64,000 bases of DNA from Vibrio albus (GCF_003144035.1 NZ_QFWT01000004.1:186001-250000), one strand, 5' to 3'. Positions 26,102-36,108 are shown, counted from the first letter of the stretch. Notes: generated from the letters alone by a model not told the origin. Translations and numbers: made by a program.

Positions 26102-26257
26102 TCATACCGCATACTGAGACAAATAAGCCAGTATACCGATATATAACATTAACAGAGCAGTCGTCGAAAGTTGTCGTCTCAGCTTGCGTCCGTGCGACCC
26201 AGTCATGATGTAAGTGTCTCCAAATTTAATGATTTCATTATCAATACAATCTGTCAT
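26102..26257 (-). CDS. Candidate small membrane protein (51 or 34 residues)
   Basis: A short minus-strand ORF, convergent with zrgD. It runs from ATG 26257 or, more likely, from ATG 26206 to TGA at 26102-26104. The 34-residue form reads MTGSHGRKLRRQL, then a single hydrophobic segment (STTALLMLYIGILAYLSQYAV). The basic patch followed by about 20 apolar residues fits a one-helix inner-membrane protein with N-in topology. GGAG is 11 bases before the inner ATG; GGGAG lies only three bases before the outer one. An extended -10 (TGGTAAAAT) is 40 bases upstream of the outer ATG. No family is recognised; coding status is inferred. Confidence 0.4.
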   Translation of the reverse strand: MTDCIDNEIIKFGDTYIMTGSHGRKLRRQLSTTALLMLYIGILAYLSQYAV

Positions 26258-26296
26258 TTACTCCCAATTGATCATACCGCTGTCAATTCATCGGGC

Positions 26297-26302
26297 ATTT
26301 TA
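26297..26302 (-). promoter_or_regulatory. Extended -10 box for the small membrane ORF
   Basis: On the minus strand the sequence TGGTAAAAT gives an extended -10 (TGN then TAAAAT). It would start transcription near 26290, about 33 bases before ATG 26257. No good -35 is seen; the operator-like inverted repeat occupies that place. Confidence 0.35.
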
Positions 26303-26306
26303 CCAC

Positions 26307-26342
26307 CACATTTGTTATGAATATTGACTAATAACAAATGTG
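26307..26342. promoter_or_regulatory. Perfect 12-bp inverted repeat, operator-like
   Basis: CACATTTGTTAT (26307-26318) and ATAACAAATGTG (26331-26342) are perfect inverted copies separated by 12 bp. There is no T-run on either side, so it is not a terminator. The half-site spacing of 24 bp centre-to-centre (just over two helical turns) suits a dimeric or tetrameric repressor. It covers the -15 to -50 region of the predicted promoter for the small ORF. Confidence 0.5.
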
Positions 26343-26534
26343 CTGGTTAATTTTCGTTACAATTATGCAACACTTAGGTAGGACCAATAGTTGTCCATTT
26401 TATTTTTGGAATAAAGATCACGATATGTACTGTGTATAGCCCCCAAACTCAGAGAATATCAACCCGATTTAGTGGCTAATTGCCTGTTTTAAGGGTACAT
26501 TGCTATTCAAATCGGTAATACAGGATGACACCCG

Positions 26535-27440
26535 ATGGCGGACCAAAAACGCAAACCTGTGACAATAGATCAGACCGACTCCCCGAAACAGTCACAACAT
26601 AGCAAACGGAAATCCAGCTATATCAAAGACAGTGCCAGTAAGGTAACGTATATAGCAGAAACCTATGGACTGGATGCCCTTCTGAGAAAGACATCTCCGG
26701 AAAACTCCCTGTTGGACAGAGCTCTCAGAAGAGAAAAGCAACGCCGGGAACAACGGCAGAAAAACCTCGAGCAGATAATAAAATTATCTTTTTCCAGCTG
26801 TAAAGATGAGACCGCCGGCGATCCGGATCAGGATTGGTTGTACCGCTTCTTTGATATGGCTCAGGATATTCACAATGCCTCAATGCAAAGGTTATGGGCA
26901 CAGGTTTTAAAGCTGGAGGTCACCAACCCGGGATCCACCTCAATGAAGGCTCTACAGGTTCTGAAGGATATGACGCCCAAAGAAGCGCATAACCTGCAAC
27001 GTGCGGCGGCACTAGCCTGTAGTTTTGGTCATGATCACAGTAAAAAGCTGCTGCTTGGCTTCAGAACGCCAGCAGGAATTTTCAGCCTGAACCGCCGGGA
27101 TAAAACCAACACGGTAAATTTGGGTAATTATCAGTTACCTTATTCCAGCCTGCTGCTGTTGACCGAACTGGGACTGATTCTTGGCACTGAGTTAGAATCA
27201 GGTGAAATCGATTTTGAACCCGCTTTAGCCCTGGATTACCAGGGGAAAACCTTGTCTCTGCAACCTATGAGCAAAGGCACCCGGTTGATTTATTACCGCT
27301 TTAGCCCTACCGGCAATGAACTGTGCAGGCTACTCGGAAATAAGCCGAACATGAAATACTACGACCAACTGGTGGCGCTGCTGGGCCAGAAATTCATTCT
27401 GCATACAGAAGTGACTCATTCGGTTGATCATATCGTATAA
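26535..27440 (+). CDS. TIGR03899-type protein of unknown function
   Basis: A 301-residue soluble protein without signal peptide or membrane helix. The N-terminal 40 residues are basic and disordered; a charged helical or coiled-coil stretch follows at about 60-90 (RALRREKQRREQRQKNLEQI). The middle shows WLYRFFDMAQDIHNASMQRLWAQVL, resembling DUF2806/TIGR03899 proteins of Vibrio and relatives. The C-terminal part has a mixed alpha/beta pattern ending near RFSPTGNELCRLL. The function is not known. It is monocistronic, with AGGA about nine bases before the ATG, and converges on ytfB. Confidence 0.75.
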   Translation: MADQKRKPVTIDQTDSPKQSQHSKRKSSYIKDSASKVTYIAETYGLDALLRKTSPENSLLDRALRREKQRREQRQKNLEQIIKLSFSSCKDETAGDPDQDWLYRFFDMAQDIHNASMQRLWAQVLKLEVTNPGSTSMKALQVLKDMTPKEAHNLQRAAALACSFGHDHSKKLLLGFRTPAGIFSLNRRDKTNTVNLGNYQLPYSSLLLLTELGLILGTELESGEIDFEPALALDYQGKTLSLQPMSKGTRLIYYRFSPTGNELCRLLGNKPNMKYYDQLVALLGQKFILHTEVTHSVDHIV

Positions 27441-27459
27441 ATACCAGGGCGCGCCCTAG

Positions 27460-28092
27460 CTACTTACTGCGACCAAACCCGCCATCAGACAGACGAAAGA
27501 ACATGACTGATGCCCCATTTTTTTCCAGTTGCAGGATGTCGAGTTGTCCCTGAGCCGTCAATTTGTAGCGAATCAGTTGCCCGGCCTGAATTTTACTCAA
27601 TGGCTTATCCAGACCTTCAATTTTGACCAGCTCATTCAAATCCGACATAGAAAGTTCGTTCGCACGAAAGACTTTGGCCAGCGTATCACCCGTTTGAACC
27701 GTATACTCTTTCCAAGAGCCGTTTCTGGTGACCACGCGTTTGGCAGGTAGATCACCGCTATCCACCTGAGTGCCTGGAGACTGAGAGGTCTCCAGGGTAT
27801 TCGGCTGCTCACTCAGACTGGTTGTATTCACACTGACTTCCACTCTGGAAGGTGTGTCTGGCTCATATTCGGGTTCGGGTTCTGGTTCTGGCTCGGGAAC
27901 AGGAATCACAAACAATATCAGCAAAACAGGGATCAGGACGAGTAAAGCCCGCCGGTGAAATGTCGGTAAATTGTGCCAGAATGTCAACTTATCTGCCGTC
28001 AATCGTGTAAAGTCGGCCTGTTTCAGGCGATTAATCAATTCTTCCCAAGGACTGCTCTGCTTTTTTTTACGGTTTCGACGGTTCATCGACAC
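27460..28092 (-). CDS. ytfB: OapA-family cell-envelope protein (YtfB-like)
   Basis: A 210-residue inner-membrane anchored protein. The basic cytoplasmic N-terminus (to about 45) precedes one helix (RALLVLIPVLLILFVIPV), a Pro-Glu run (PEPEPEPEPEYEP), a linker and a LysM-like opacity-associated protein A domain (about 125-205, with WKEYTVQTGDTLAKVFRANEL). The E. coli homologue YtfB localises to the division site and binds glycans; that role is inferred. It is divergent from fklB, the same arrangement as ytfB/fklB in E. coli. The second Met (MNRRNRKKK) is an alternative start. Confidence 0.87.
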   Translation of the reverse strand: MSMNRRNRKKKQSSPWEELINRLKQADFTRLTADKLTFWHNLPTFHRRALLVLIPVLLILFVIPVPEPEPEPEPEYEPDTPSRVEVSVNTTSLSEQPNTLETSQSPGTQVDSGDLPAKRVVTRNGSWKEYTVQTGDTLAKVFRANELSMSDLNELVKIEGLDKPLSKIQAGQLIRYKLTAQGQLDILQLEKNGASVMFFRLSDGGFGRSK

Positions 28093-28261
28093 GGATTCCT
28101 TTATTCGACTCAGACTGACACGGTTATCAATTTTCCCATAAGGATGGCCGGGATTTCAATTCCGGCAAGCTCACAGTAAACATAGTAAAGTACGGCGGTT
28201 TCTTCATTGCCATATAACTGTTATTCTGTCGCCTTTATTCAGCAAAATAAAGAGAGACATC

Positions 28262-28882
28262 ATGTCTGACATCAAATTAGAAACTGTAGAGCAAAAAGCG
28301 AGCTATGGTATTGGTCTGCAAATGGGCCAGCAACTTGCAGGTAGCGGTCTGGAAGGACTGAACGTTGATGCGATTGCAAAAGGCATCGCAACTGCACTGT
28401 CTGGCGATATGCCTGAGATTGCCGTTGATGATATCAACGCAGCACTGCAAGAAATCCATACCCGTGCTGAAGCAGCACGCGCTGAAGCAGCAAAAGCAGC
28501 GGCAGCAGATGGTGAAGCTTTCCTGAAAGATAATGCACTACGTCCAGAAGTGACTGTTCTTGATTCTGGTCTTCAGTACGAAGTACTGACCGAAGGTACT
28601 GGTGAGAAACCAACTGCCGACAACCAGGTTCGTGTTCATTACCACGGTGAGCTAACTGACGGTACTGTATTTGACAGCTCTGTTGCTCGTAACCAACCAG
28701 CTGAATTCCCGGTAACTGGCGTAATTAAAGGCTGGGTAGAAGCCCTTCAGATGATGCCTGTTGGCTCTAAATGGAAACTATACGTACCACACGATCTGGC
28801 TTACGGCGAGCGTGGTGCCGGTGCTGCAATCCCTCCTTTTGCGGCCCTTGTATTCGAAGTTGAGCTTCTGGATATTCTTTAA
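28262..28882 (+). CDS. fklB: FKBP-type peptidyl-prolyl isomerase FklB (FKBP22)
   Basis: A 206-residue cytoplasmic prolyl isomerase. The N-terminal 95 residues form the helical dimerisation domain (SYGIGLQMGQQLAGSGLEGL); the FKBP domain follows from about 105, with VRVHYHGELTDGTVFDSS and IPPFAALVFEVELLDI. It has no signal peptide, which separates it from the FkpA-like protein at 51988-52809. GAGAGA precedes the ATG. Terminator immediately after. Confidence 0.95.
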   Translation: MSDIKLETVEQKASYGIGLQMGQQLAGSGLEGLNVDAIAKGIATALSGDMPEIAVDDINAALQEIHTRAEAARAEAAKAAAADGEAFLKDNALRPEVTVLDSGLQYEVLTEGTGEKPTADNQVRVHYHGELTDGTVFDSSVARNQPAEFPVTGVIKGWVEALQMMPVGSKWKLYVPHDLAYGERGAGAAIPPFAALVFEVELLDIL

Positions 28883-28927
28883 TTCTGACCATTGGCTGAC
28901 ACACCGTCTGCCATTGAGAACTATGCT

Positions 28928-28962
28928 AAAAGCGGCGCAACAGCGTCGCTTTTTTGTTTTTC
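28928..28962 (+). terminator. Intrinsic terminator after fklB
   Basis: An 11-bp stem AAAAGCGGCGC / GCGTCGCTTTT (one G-U pair) with an AACA loop is followed by TTTGTTTTTC, 45 bp after the fklB stop. Confidence 0.88.
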
Positions 28963-29022
28963 CTCTTATAATAAAAACACCATAAGCGAATTAAGATACG
29001 CTCAGCAATAAGGAAGACACTC

Positions 29023-29526
29023 ATGAAAACAGGACTCTCAGTTTTTACATTATCCCTTCTTTTAACTACTACGCCCAGCTATGCCCTTTTTGGTTTCGGT
29101 GACTCTGATGATTCTGATAACCAGATAAACACGGAATCACTCACCTCTCTGGCAAGCGGACTAACCAGCCAGGTTGTGGCACAAAATGACTCCCCTATTG
29201 TCAGCGCACTGACCGGAGCTCTGGATGTCACACCCTCTCAGGCCACAGGTGGCGCAGGTGCACTGCTCTCTCTCGCGTCCGGCTCATTATCCAGTTCAGA
29301 GAATTCGGAACTCGCCTCACTGATCCCCGGTATGGATAGCTTACAATCCTCAGTTCCCGGTCTCAGTAGTCTGAGTACCAGTATGGACGCCGTTAATACC
29401 ATATTCGGTCAGTTAGGCATGGATTCCTCAATGGTCAGTCAGTTTGCCCCTATTATCCTGCAATACCTAACAGGCCAAGGAGCCTCCTCCGGGTTGCTGA
29501 GTTCACTAACGTCACTATGGCAATAA
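29023..29526 (+). CDS. DUF2780-type exported protein
   Basis: A 167-residue protein with a Sec signal peptide (LSVFTLSLLLTTTPSYA) and a low-complexity Ser/Gly/Leu-rich body. The pattern (SALTGALDVTPSQATGGAGALLSLA, later MVSQFAPIILQYL) matches DUF2780 proteins, called VcgC/VcgE in some annotations. They are periplasmic or secreted and functionally uncharacterised. AAGGA (29010-29014) is about eight bases before the ATG. It stands alone between fklB and the sulfhydrylase gene. Confidence 0.75.
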   Translation: MKTGLSVFTLSLLLTTTPSYALFGFGDSDDSDNQINTESLTSLASGLTSQVVAQNDSPIVSALTGALDVTPSQATGGAGALLSLASGSLSSSENSELASLIPGMDSLQSSVPGLSSLSTSMDAVNTIFGQLGMDSSMVSQFAPIILQYLTGQGASSGLLSSLTSLWQ

Positions 29527-29645
29527 AAACACAACCGTGACTGAGCCCCTGATGTGGGCTTAGTCATTATGCAGCCTCTATTCTCTTGTTTCCTCTCTTC
29601 CCCTATGCGATTCTTTATCTTTTCCCATGGACGAGTATAAAACGA

Positions 29646-30914
29646 ATGAAAGACGAAACTTTAGCCATCCATTTCGGTTATGAAACAGACCCGACAACCA
29701 AATCTGTAGCGACCCCCATTTACCAGACCGTTGCCTATGAGTTTGATAACGCTCAGCACGGAGCCGACCTGTTCAACCTGGAAGTACCGGGTAATATCTA
29801 CACGCGCATTATGAACCCGACCAACGATGTGCTGGAAAAGCGTATGGCAGCGCTGGAAGGCGGTATCGCTGGCCTTGCTGTTAGTGCGGGAAGCTCTGCA
29901 ATTCACTACGCCATTCTGACCCTTGCTCAAGCCGGTGACAATATTGTTTCCACCCCTCAGTTATACGGTGGCACCTATACCCTATTCGCGCATATGTTCC
30001 CGAATATGGGCATCGAAGTCCGTTTCGCTAAAGATGACAAGCCTGAAAGCCTGGCTGAGCTGATTGATGAGAAGACTAAGGCCGTATATTGCGAATCTAT
30101 CGGTAACCCGGCGGGTAATATCATTGATTTGGAAAAAGTGGCAGAACTGGCTCACGCTCAGGGCGTTCCAGTTATTGTCGATAATACCGTCGCATCGCCG
30201 GCCGTTTGTAAGCCTATCGAATTTGGTGCTGATATCGTGGTTCATTCTCTGACAAAATACGTCGGTGGACATGGAAACAGCTTGGGTGGAATGATTATTG
30301 ATTCAGGCAAATTCCCATGGGCGGAACACAAAGAGCGTTTCCCGACGATGAATAGTCCGGAACCTTCGTACCATGATGTTATCTATACCGAAGCCTTCGG
30401 TCCGGCAGCCTTTATCGGCCGCGCACGAACCGTGCCTCTGCGCAATACCGGCTCAGCCCTGTCGCCAATGAATGCCTTTCTGCTGATGCAGGGACTGGAA
30501 ACCCTATCCCTACGGATGGAGCGTCATTGTGAAAATGCTATAAAAGTAGCTGAATTCCTGAAAAAACATGACAAGGTAAGCTGGGTAAGCTATGCCGGCC
30601 TTGAAGATTCAGAATTCTACCCGTTGGCACAGAAGTACATGAAAGGCAAACCGTCAGCGATTCTTTCTTTCGGTCTTAAAGACGGCTATGACGCGGGTGT
30701 GCGCTTCTACGATGCACTGAAAGTGTTTAAACGTCTGGTGAATATTGGTGATGCTAAATCACTGGCTTGTCACCCAGCTTCTACAACCCACCGTCAATTG
30801 ACGGAAGAAGAGCAAAAGCAGGCTGGTGTAAGCCCTGAAATGATCCGTCTTTCTGTGGGTATCGAACATATCGACGATATTCTGGAAGATCTGGAACAAG
30901 CGCTGAACGCATAA
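29646..30914 (+). CDS. O-acetylhomoserine aminocarboxypropyltransferase (sulfhydrylase)
   Basis: A 422-residue PLP enzyme of the Cys/Met metabolism family that makes homocysteine (or methionine) from O-acetylhomoserine and sulfide (or methanethiol). PLP would bind Lys204 in SLTKYVGGHG; VDNTVASP with Asp179 contacts the pyridine nitrogen. The long insert and AEHKERFPTMNSPEPSYH are typical of O-acetylhomoserine sulfhydrylases and not of MetB/MetC. ATG 29646 (MKDETLAIHF) fits the family start better than one at 29586. No MetJ box or SAM riboswitch was seen upstream. Confidence 0.9.
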   Translation: MKDETLAIHFGYETDPTTKSVATPIYQTVAYEFDNAQHGADLFNLEVPGNIYTRIMNPTNDVLEKRMAALEGGIAGLAVSAGSSAIHYAILTLAQAGDNIVSTPQLYGGTYTLFAHMFPNMGIEVRFAKDDKPESLAELIDEKTKAVYCESIGNPAGNIIDLEKVAELAHAQGVPVIVDNTVASPAVCKPIEFGADIVVHSLTKYVGGHGNSLGGMIIDSGKFPWAEHKERFPTMNSPEPSYHDVIYTEAFGPAAFIGRARTVPLRNTGSALSPMNAFLLMQGLETLSLRMERHCENAIKVAEFLKKHDKVSWVSYAGLEDSEFYPLAQKYMKGKPSAILSFGLKDGYDAGVRFYDALKVFKRLVNIGDAKSLACHPASTTHRQLTEEEQKQAGVSPEMIRLSVGIEHIDDILEDLEQALNA

Positions 30915-30921
30915 TCCGGAG

Positions 30922-30951
30922 ACTAGAAACTAGAAACTAGAAACTAGAAAA
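30922..30951. repeat. TAGAAAC heptamer tandem array
   Basis: Three perfect TAGAAAC units plus partial ends, 7 bp after the sulfhydrylase stop codon and directly before its terminator. The heptamer is a variant of the TCTCTAG unit at 14255-14302 read on the other strand (GTTTCTA versus GTCTCTA). Confidence 0.9.
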
Positions 30952-30957
30952 GATGAT

Positions 30958-30993
30958 AAAGCCCGCTGGTTTTAATAGACCGGCGGGCTTTTT
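30958..30993 (+). terminator. Intrinsic terminator after the sulfhydrylase gene
   Basis: A stem AAAGCCCGCTGGT / ACCGGCGGGCTTT (one G-U pair) with a short loop is followed by TT and AAGC. The A-run on the other side makes it potentially bidirectional. Confidence 0.85.
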
Positions 30994-31037
30994 AAGCTTT
31001 TGACACTTAGGGAAGGAGGATGAAGGCATAAGGGGTT

Positions 31038-31100
31038 ATAGTCTCTAGTTTCTAGCCGCAAAGCGGTATAGCCTCTAGGCCTCTTGTTTCCTTTCTATAG
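31038..31100. repeat. Dispersed modular repeat, copy 4
   Basis: TAGTCTCTAGTTTCTAG, then CCGCAAAGCGG (a small palindrome), then TATAGCCTCTAGGCCTC. Heptamers of both variants occur together with a GC hairpin, as in the other copies. It lies between the two convergent terminators. Confidence 0.7.
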
Positions 31101-31104
31101 ACAC

Positions 31105-31134
31105 AAAAAAGCCGAGCTTACGCTCGGCTTTTTT
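31105..31134 (-). terminator. Terminator of the alpha (rpsM-rplQ) operon
   Basis: A perfect 13-bp stem AAAAAAGCCGAGC / GCTCGGCTTTTTT around a TTAC loop, 19 bp beyond the rplQ stop. It would end the ribosomal super-operon and, being symmetrical, could also block transcription from the plus strand. Confidence 0.95.
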
Positions 31135-31152
31135 ATTCTTACGAACTGACGA

Positions 31153-31542
<390 letters not shown>

Positions 31543-31564
31543 CTAATCCTTCTAACTAATTCGA

Positions 31565-32557
31565 TTAATCTTCAGCGATAGATGCTGGCGGCCAGTTTTC
31601 CAGGCGCATGCCCAGAGACAGACCACGAGATGCAAGTACGTCCTTAATCTCAGTAAGTGATTTCTTACCAAGGTTAGGCGTCTTCAGAAGTTCAACTTCT
31701 GTACGCTGTACCAGATCACCGATGTAGTGAATCGCTTCTGCTTTCAGACAGTTAGCAGAGCGAACTGTTAGTTCAAGATCGTCTACAGGACGCAGTAGGA
31801 TCGGATCGAATTCAGGCTTCTCTTCTTTCTCCTCAGGAACTCGTACATCACGTAGATCTACGAATGCATCCAGTTGTTCAGCAAGGATAGTTGCTGCACG
31901 ACGGATAGCTTCCTCAGGTTCAAGAGTACCGTTGGTTTCCATATCGATAACCAGCTTGTCCAGGTCGGTACGCTGCTCAACACGAGCTGCTTCAACCGCG
32001 TAGGCAATTTTGTCTACTGGGCTGTAAGTAGCGTCGACAAGCAAACGACCAATTGGACGCTCATCTTCATCAGTATGGATACGGGCAGAAGACGGAACAT
32101 AACCACGACCACGTTCTACTTTGATACGCATAGCGATCTCAGCATTATCATCTGTCAGGTGACAGATTACGTGATCCGGGTTAACGACCTCTACATCACC
32201 ATCATGGGTGATGTCACCTGCAACAACAGGGCCTGAGCCTGACTTATTCAGTGTAATAAACACTTCATCTTTGCCTTCAGCCACACGTACAGCCAGACCT
32301 TTCAGGTTAAGAAGAATCTCAAGGATATCTTCCTGTACACCTTCTTTCGTACTGTACTCGTGTAGAACGCCTTCAATCTCGACTTCTGTTACGGCACAAC
32401 CCGGCATAGAAGAAAGAAGAATACGACGAAGCGCGTTACCTAGAGTGTGACCGAAACCACGCTCTAACGGCTCTAGAGTTACTTTTGCGTGTGTCGTGTT
32501 AATCTGTTCGATATCAACAAGACGTGGCTTAAGAAATTCTGTTACAGAACCCTGCAT
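31565..32557 (-). CDS. rpoA: RNA polymerase alpha subunit
   Basis: A 330-residue alpha subunit. The N-terminal domain (to about 235) drives dimerisation and assembly with beta/beta' ([19 protein letters not shown]). After a linker, the C-terminal domain (about 250-325, [28 protein letters not shown]) contacts UP-element DNA and activators. It follows rpsD by 24 bp. Confidence 0.99.
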   Translation of the reverse strand: MQGSVTEFLKPRLVDIEQINTTHAKVTLEPLERGFGHTLGNALRRILLSSMPGCAVTEVEIEGVLHEYSTKEGVQEDILEILLNLKGLAVRVAEGKDEVFITLNKSGSGPVVAGDITHDGDVEVVNPDHVICHLTDDNAEIAMRIKVERGRGYVPSSARIHTDEDERPIGRLLVDATYSPVDKIAYAVEAARVEQRTDLDKLVIDMETNGTLEPEEAIRRAATILAEQLDAFVDLRDVRVPEEKEEKPEFDPILLRPVDDLELTVRSANCLKAEAIHYIGDLVQRTEVELLKTPNLGKKSLTEIKDVLASRGLSLGMRLENWPPASIAED

Positions 32558-32581
32558 TGTGTCCTCTCTTTAGTTTAAACC

Positions 32582-33202
32582 TTACTTAGAGTAAAGCTCG
32601 ACGATCAGGTGTTCGTTGATGTCAGCAGACAGATCAGAACGTTCAGGCATACGCTTGAATGTACCTTCCATTTTGCCAGCATCTACTTCAATCCAAGTTG
32701 GTTTTTCGCGTTGTTCTGCAACTTCTAGAGCTGCTTTAACACGAGCTTGCTTTTTAGCTTTCTCGCGAATAGAAACAACATCGTCAGCCGCAACTTTGAA
32801 TGAAGGAACGTTTACAACTTTACCGTTAACCAGGATAGCCTTGTGGCTAACTAGCTGACGTGCTTCTGCGCGAGTTGCACCAAAGCCCATGCGGTAAACT
32901 ACGTTATCAAGACGACCTTCAAGAAGCTGAAGCAGGTTTTCACCTGTGTTGCCTTTCAGGCGTGCAGCATCTTTGTAGTAGTTACGGAATTGTTTTTCCA
33001 GTACGCCGTACATACGACGAACTTTTTGCTTCTCACGAAGCTGAACGCCATAGTCAGACAGACGGCCGCGACGAGCACCGTGTACGCCTGGAGCGTTATC
33101 GATTTTACACTTGGTATCGATCGCGCGAACACCAGACTTAAGGAATAAGTCAGTACCTTCGCGGCGACTAAGCTTCAGCTTAGGACCCAAATATCTTGCC
33201 AT
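32582..33202 (-). CDS. rpsD: 30S ribosomal protein S4
   Basis: A 206-residue primary 16S-binding protein, with the S4 RNA-binding domain at about 95-155 ([18 protein letters not shown]). In enterobacteria S4 is also the autogenous repressor of the alpha operon through the leader pseudoknot; a matching leader fold is upstream of rpsM here. No zinc-knuckle cysteines are present. Confidence 0.98.
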   Translation of the reverse strand: MARYLGPKLKLSRREGTDLFLKSGVRAIDTKCKIDNAPGVHGARRGRLSDYGVQLREKQKVRRMYGVLEKQFRNYYKDAARLKGNTGENLLQLLEGRLDNVVYRMGFGATRAEARQLVSHKAILVNGKVVNVPSFKVAADDVVSIREKAKKQARVKAALEVAEQREKPTWIEVDAGKMEGTFKRMPERSDLSADINEHLIVELYSK

Positions 33203-33234
33203 GTTTCTTCTCCAATCTTCCTAGAAACGAAACG

Positions 33235-33645
<411 letters not shown>

Positions 33646-34002
33646 TTATTTCTTGATCGGCTTGCGCGGACCCTTACGGGTGCGAGCGTTGGTTTTAGTA
33701 CGCTGTCCACGTAGTGGTAGACTGCGACGGTGACGAAGGCCACGGTAACAACCAAGGTCCATAAGACGCTTGATGTTCATTGACACTTCACGACGTAGAT
33801 CGCCTTCCACGGTGTACTTGGCAACACCATCACGCAGTTGATCAATCTGCTCTTCAGTTAGTTCACTGATCTTAACATTCTCAGCAATGCCCACCTCAGC
33901 CAGGATAGCTTGAGAGCGAGTTTTACCGATACCGTAGATCGCAGTCAGTGCGATTACAGCATGTTTCTGATCAGGAATGTTAATGCCTGCTATACGGGCC
34001 AC
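33646..34002 (-). CDS. rpsM: 30S ribosomal protein S13
   Basis: A 118-residue head protein ([19 protein letters not shown], helix-hairpin and basic tail [15 protein letters not shown]) that bridges to the 50S subunit and P-site tRNA. The start codon is GTG with AGGAG six bases upstream. It is the first gene of the alpha operon, behind its own promoter and leader. Confidence 0.98.
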   Translation of the reverse strand: MARIAGINIPDQKHAVIALTAIYGIGKTRSQAILAEVGIAENVKISELTEEQIDQLRDGVAKYTVEGDLRREVSMNIKRLMDLGCYRGLRHRRSLPLRGQRTKTNARTRKGPRKPIKK

Positions 34003-34097
34003 TATTCACTCCTAGTACTTTAATAAAGAATTATCCGCAGCAAAGCCCGTCGAGGATACGCTGCGGGATACTACTTCTTTTGCACGCAAAAGGTAGG
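34003..34097 (-). promoter_or_regulatory. Alpha-operon leader (S4-responsive mRNA fold)
   Basis: The untranslated leader of rpsM. On the minus strand CCGCAGC (34060-34066) pairs with GCTGCGG (34035-34041) and encloses TATCCTCGACGGGC, which can make the second helix of the alpha-RBS pseudoknot known from E. coli. S4 binding there represses translation of rpsM. The call rests on position and this stem; the pseudoknot was not modelled. Confidence 0.7.
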
Positions 34098-34103
34098 CCG
34101 AGC

Positions 34104-34132
34104 AATATACTCGACCGACCTCTATATTTCAA
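34104..34132 (-). promoter_or_regulatory. Alpha-operon promoter
   Basis: A -35 TTGAAA (34127-34132) and -10 TATATT (34104-34109) are separated by exactly 17 bp on the minus strand. It lies between rpmJ and rpsM. Predicted start of transcription is near 34097. Confidence 0.82.
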
Positions 34133-34150
34133 GTAAAAATTTCTGCTTAA

Positions 34151-34264
34151 TTAGCCTTGGCGCTGTTTGTGCTTTGGCTCACTGCAGATCACGCGAACAA
34201 CACCGTTGCGCTTGATGATTTTGCAGTTACGGCAGATTTTTTTAACGGAAGCACGAACTTTCAT
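34151..34264 (-). CDS. rpmJ: 50S ribosomal protein L36 (zinc-binding form)
   Basis: A 37-residue L36: [20 protein letters not shown], then [17 protein letters not shown]. Cys11, Cys14, Cys27 and His32 make the zinc-ribbon set, so this is the C+ type. Last gene of the spc operon, 40 bp after secY and before the alpha promoter, as in enterobacteria. Confidence 0.97.
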   Translation of the reverse strand: MKVRASVKKICRNCKIIKRNGVVRVICSEPKHKQRQG

Positions 34265-34304
34265 TGCTAAACTCCGTAAATGAGAACCTGTCTATTGCCG
34301 CTAA

Positions 34305-35642
34305 TTAGCGACCGTAGCCTTTCAGGTTCGCTTTTTTCAACACAGAATCATACTGTTGAGACATCAGATGAGTCTGTACCTGTGCCATAAAATCCATGAT
34401 AACAACCACTACAATAAGCAGTGATGTACCACCGAAGTAGAAACGTACGTTCCACGCGGTCATCATGAATTGGGGAATCAGACAGATAAAGGTAATATAA
34501 AGCGCACCAGCAAGGGTTAGCCTTGTCATTACTTTATCAATGTACTTCGCCGTCTGTTCACCTGGGCGGATGCCGGGTACGAATGCACCAGACTTCTTCA
34601 GATTATCTGCTGTTTCACGAGGGTTAAATACCAACGCTGTATAGAAGAAACAGAAGAAAATAATTGCTGCTGCATAAAGCATTACATACAGAGGCTGACC
34701 AGGGCTAAGGGCCAAAGACACGTCAGTTAACCAACTGAACGCGCTGTCCTCACCACCGGAGTTACCAAACCACTGCGCCAGTGTTCCTGGGAACAGGATA
34801 ATACTTGATGCAAAAATCGCTGGAATAACACCTGCCATATTAATTTTAAGAGGCAAATGCGTGCTTTGTGCTGCGAATACTTTACGACCTTGTTGACGCT
34901 TCGCGTAGTTTACAACGATACGACGCTGGCCACGCTCCATGAAAACAACGAAATAAATAACAGCAAAAGATAATACCGCAATTAACAACAGAAGAAGTAC
35001 ATGCAGTTCACCTTGGCGCGCTTGTTCGATGGTATTACCAATCGCTGAAGGCAACCCGGCAATGATACCCGAGAAAATAATCAGGGAAATACCATTACCA
35101 ATTCCACGCTCAGTAATCTGTTCACCTAACCACATCAAAAACATGGTGCCGGTTACTAGACTGACGGTAGCAATCAGGGTAAACATGGTTTGGTCGATAA
35201 CGACCAGATTAGAGACCATATTCGGTAAACCTGTTGCAATACCAATAGCTTGGAAAGTTGCTAATACAAGTGTGCCATAACGCGTATATTGGCTAATCTT
35301 ACGACGCCCTGCTTCACCCTCTTTCTTGAGTTCAGCTAACGCGGGATGAACTACAGTCAACAGCTGGATAACAATAGATGCCGAAATATACGGCATGATA
35401 CCCAGTGCAAATATAGATGCACGCGAAAGAGCACCACCAGAGAACATGTTAAACATTTCAATGATGGTACCTTTTTGCTGTTCGAACAAATCAGCAAGTA
35501 CAGCTGCATCAATCCCAGGCAACGGTACAAAAGAACCGGCTCTGAATACTAATAACGCTACTACAACATAGAGTAAACGCGACTTTAATTCAGATAAGCC
35601 GCTCTGAGTACTACGAAAATCTTGTCCTGGTTTCTTAGCCAT
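34305..35642 (-). CDS. secY: Protein translocase subunit SecY
   Basis: A 445-residue ten-helix protein forming the SecYEG channel in the inner membrane. Characteristic segments are [20 protein letters not shown], the cytoplasmic [15 protein letters not shown] and the C5 loop [14 protein letters not shown]. Encoded 26 bp after rplO within the spc operon, so membrane export capacity is made with ribosomes. Confidence 0.99.
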   Translation of the reverse strand: MAKKPGQDFRSTQSGLSELKSRLLYVVVALLVFRAGSFVPLPGIDAAVLADLFEQQKGTIIEMFNMFSGGALSRASIFALGIMPYISASIVIQLLTVVHPALAELKKEGEAGRRKISQYTRYGTLVLATFQAIGIATGLPNMVSNLVVIDQTMFTLIATVSLVTGTMFLMWLGEQITERGIGNGISLIIFSGIIAGLPSAIGNTIEQARQGELHVLLLLLIAVLSFAVIYFVVFMERGQRRIVVNYAKRQQGRKVFAAQSTHLPLKINMAGVIPAIFASSIILFPGTLAQWFGNSGGEDSAFSWLTDVSLALSPGQPLYVMLYAAAIIFFCFFYTALVFNPRETADNLKKSGAFVPGIRPGEQTAKYIDKVMTRLTLAGALYITFICLIPQFMMTAWNVRFYFGGTSLLIVVVVIMDFMAQVQTHLMSQQYDSVLKKANLKGYGR

Positions 35643-35668
35643 CTGTACCTGTACCTCGTTCCTCGAGA

Positions 35669-36103
35669 TTATTCCTCGATTTTACCGCCTGCAGCTTCGA
35701 TTGCAGCTTTAGCACCTTTAGTCACGCGTAGACCTTTAACAGTCACAGCTTTGCTAATTTCACCAGAAAGAACGATCTTAGCGAACTCGATGTTCTTAGT
35801 GATAACGTTAGCAGCTTTCAGGCTGTTCAGATCAACTACGTCACCTTCTACCTTCGCTAGCTCAGCTAGACGAACTTCAGCAGACACTAGGCTCTTACGA
35901 GAAGTGAAGCCGAATTTAGGCAGACGTTGTTTCAGAGGCATTTGACCACCTTCGAAACCTGGACGTACTTTACCGCCTGAACGAGACTTTTGACCCTTAT
36001 GACCACGGCCACCTGTTTTACCAAGGCCTGAACCGATACCGCGACCTAGACGCTTCTTAGAAGGTTTAGAGCCAGCAGCCGGTGATAGAGTATTCAAACG
36101 CAT
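35669..36103 (-). CDS. rplO: 50S ribosomal protein L15
   Basis: A 144-residue late-assembly protein with the Gly-rich N-terminal arm ([20 protein letters not shown]) that threads into 23S rRNA. It is followed by secY and preceded by rpmD with a 5-bp gap. Confidence 0.98.
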   Translation of the reverse strand: MRLNTLSPAAGSKPSKKRLGRGIGSGLGKTGGRGHKGQKSRSGGKVRPGFEGGQMPLKQRLPKFGFTSRKSLVSAEVRLAELAKVEGDVVDLNSLKAANVITKNIEFAKIVLSGEISKAVTVKGLRVTKGAKAAIEAAGGKIEE

Positions 36104-36108
36104 TCTGA

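Larger units (their letters stand above)
26258..26534. other. Intergenic region between the small ORF and the TIGR03899-type gene
   Basis: A 277-bp AT-rich divergent region. It holds the inverted repeat at 26307-26342 and the extended -10 box at 26297-26302. Otherwise there is only weak promoter-like sequence ahead of the plus-strand gene, whose AGGA lies at about 26522-26525. Confidence 0.5.
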
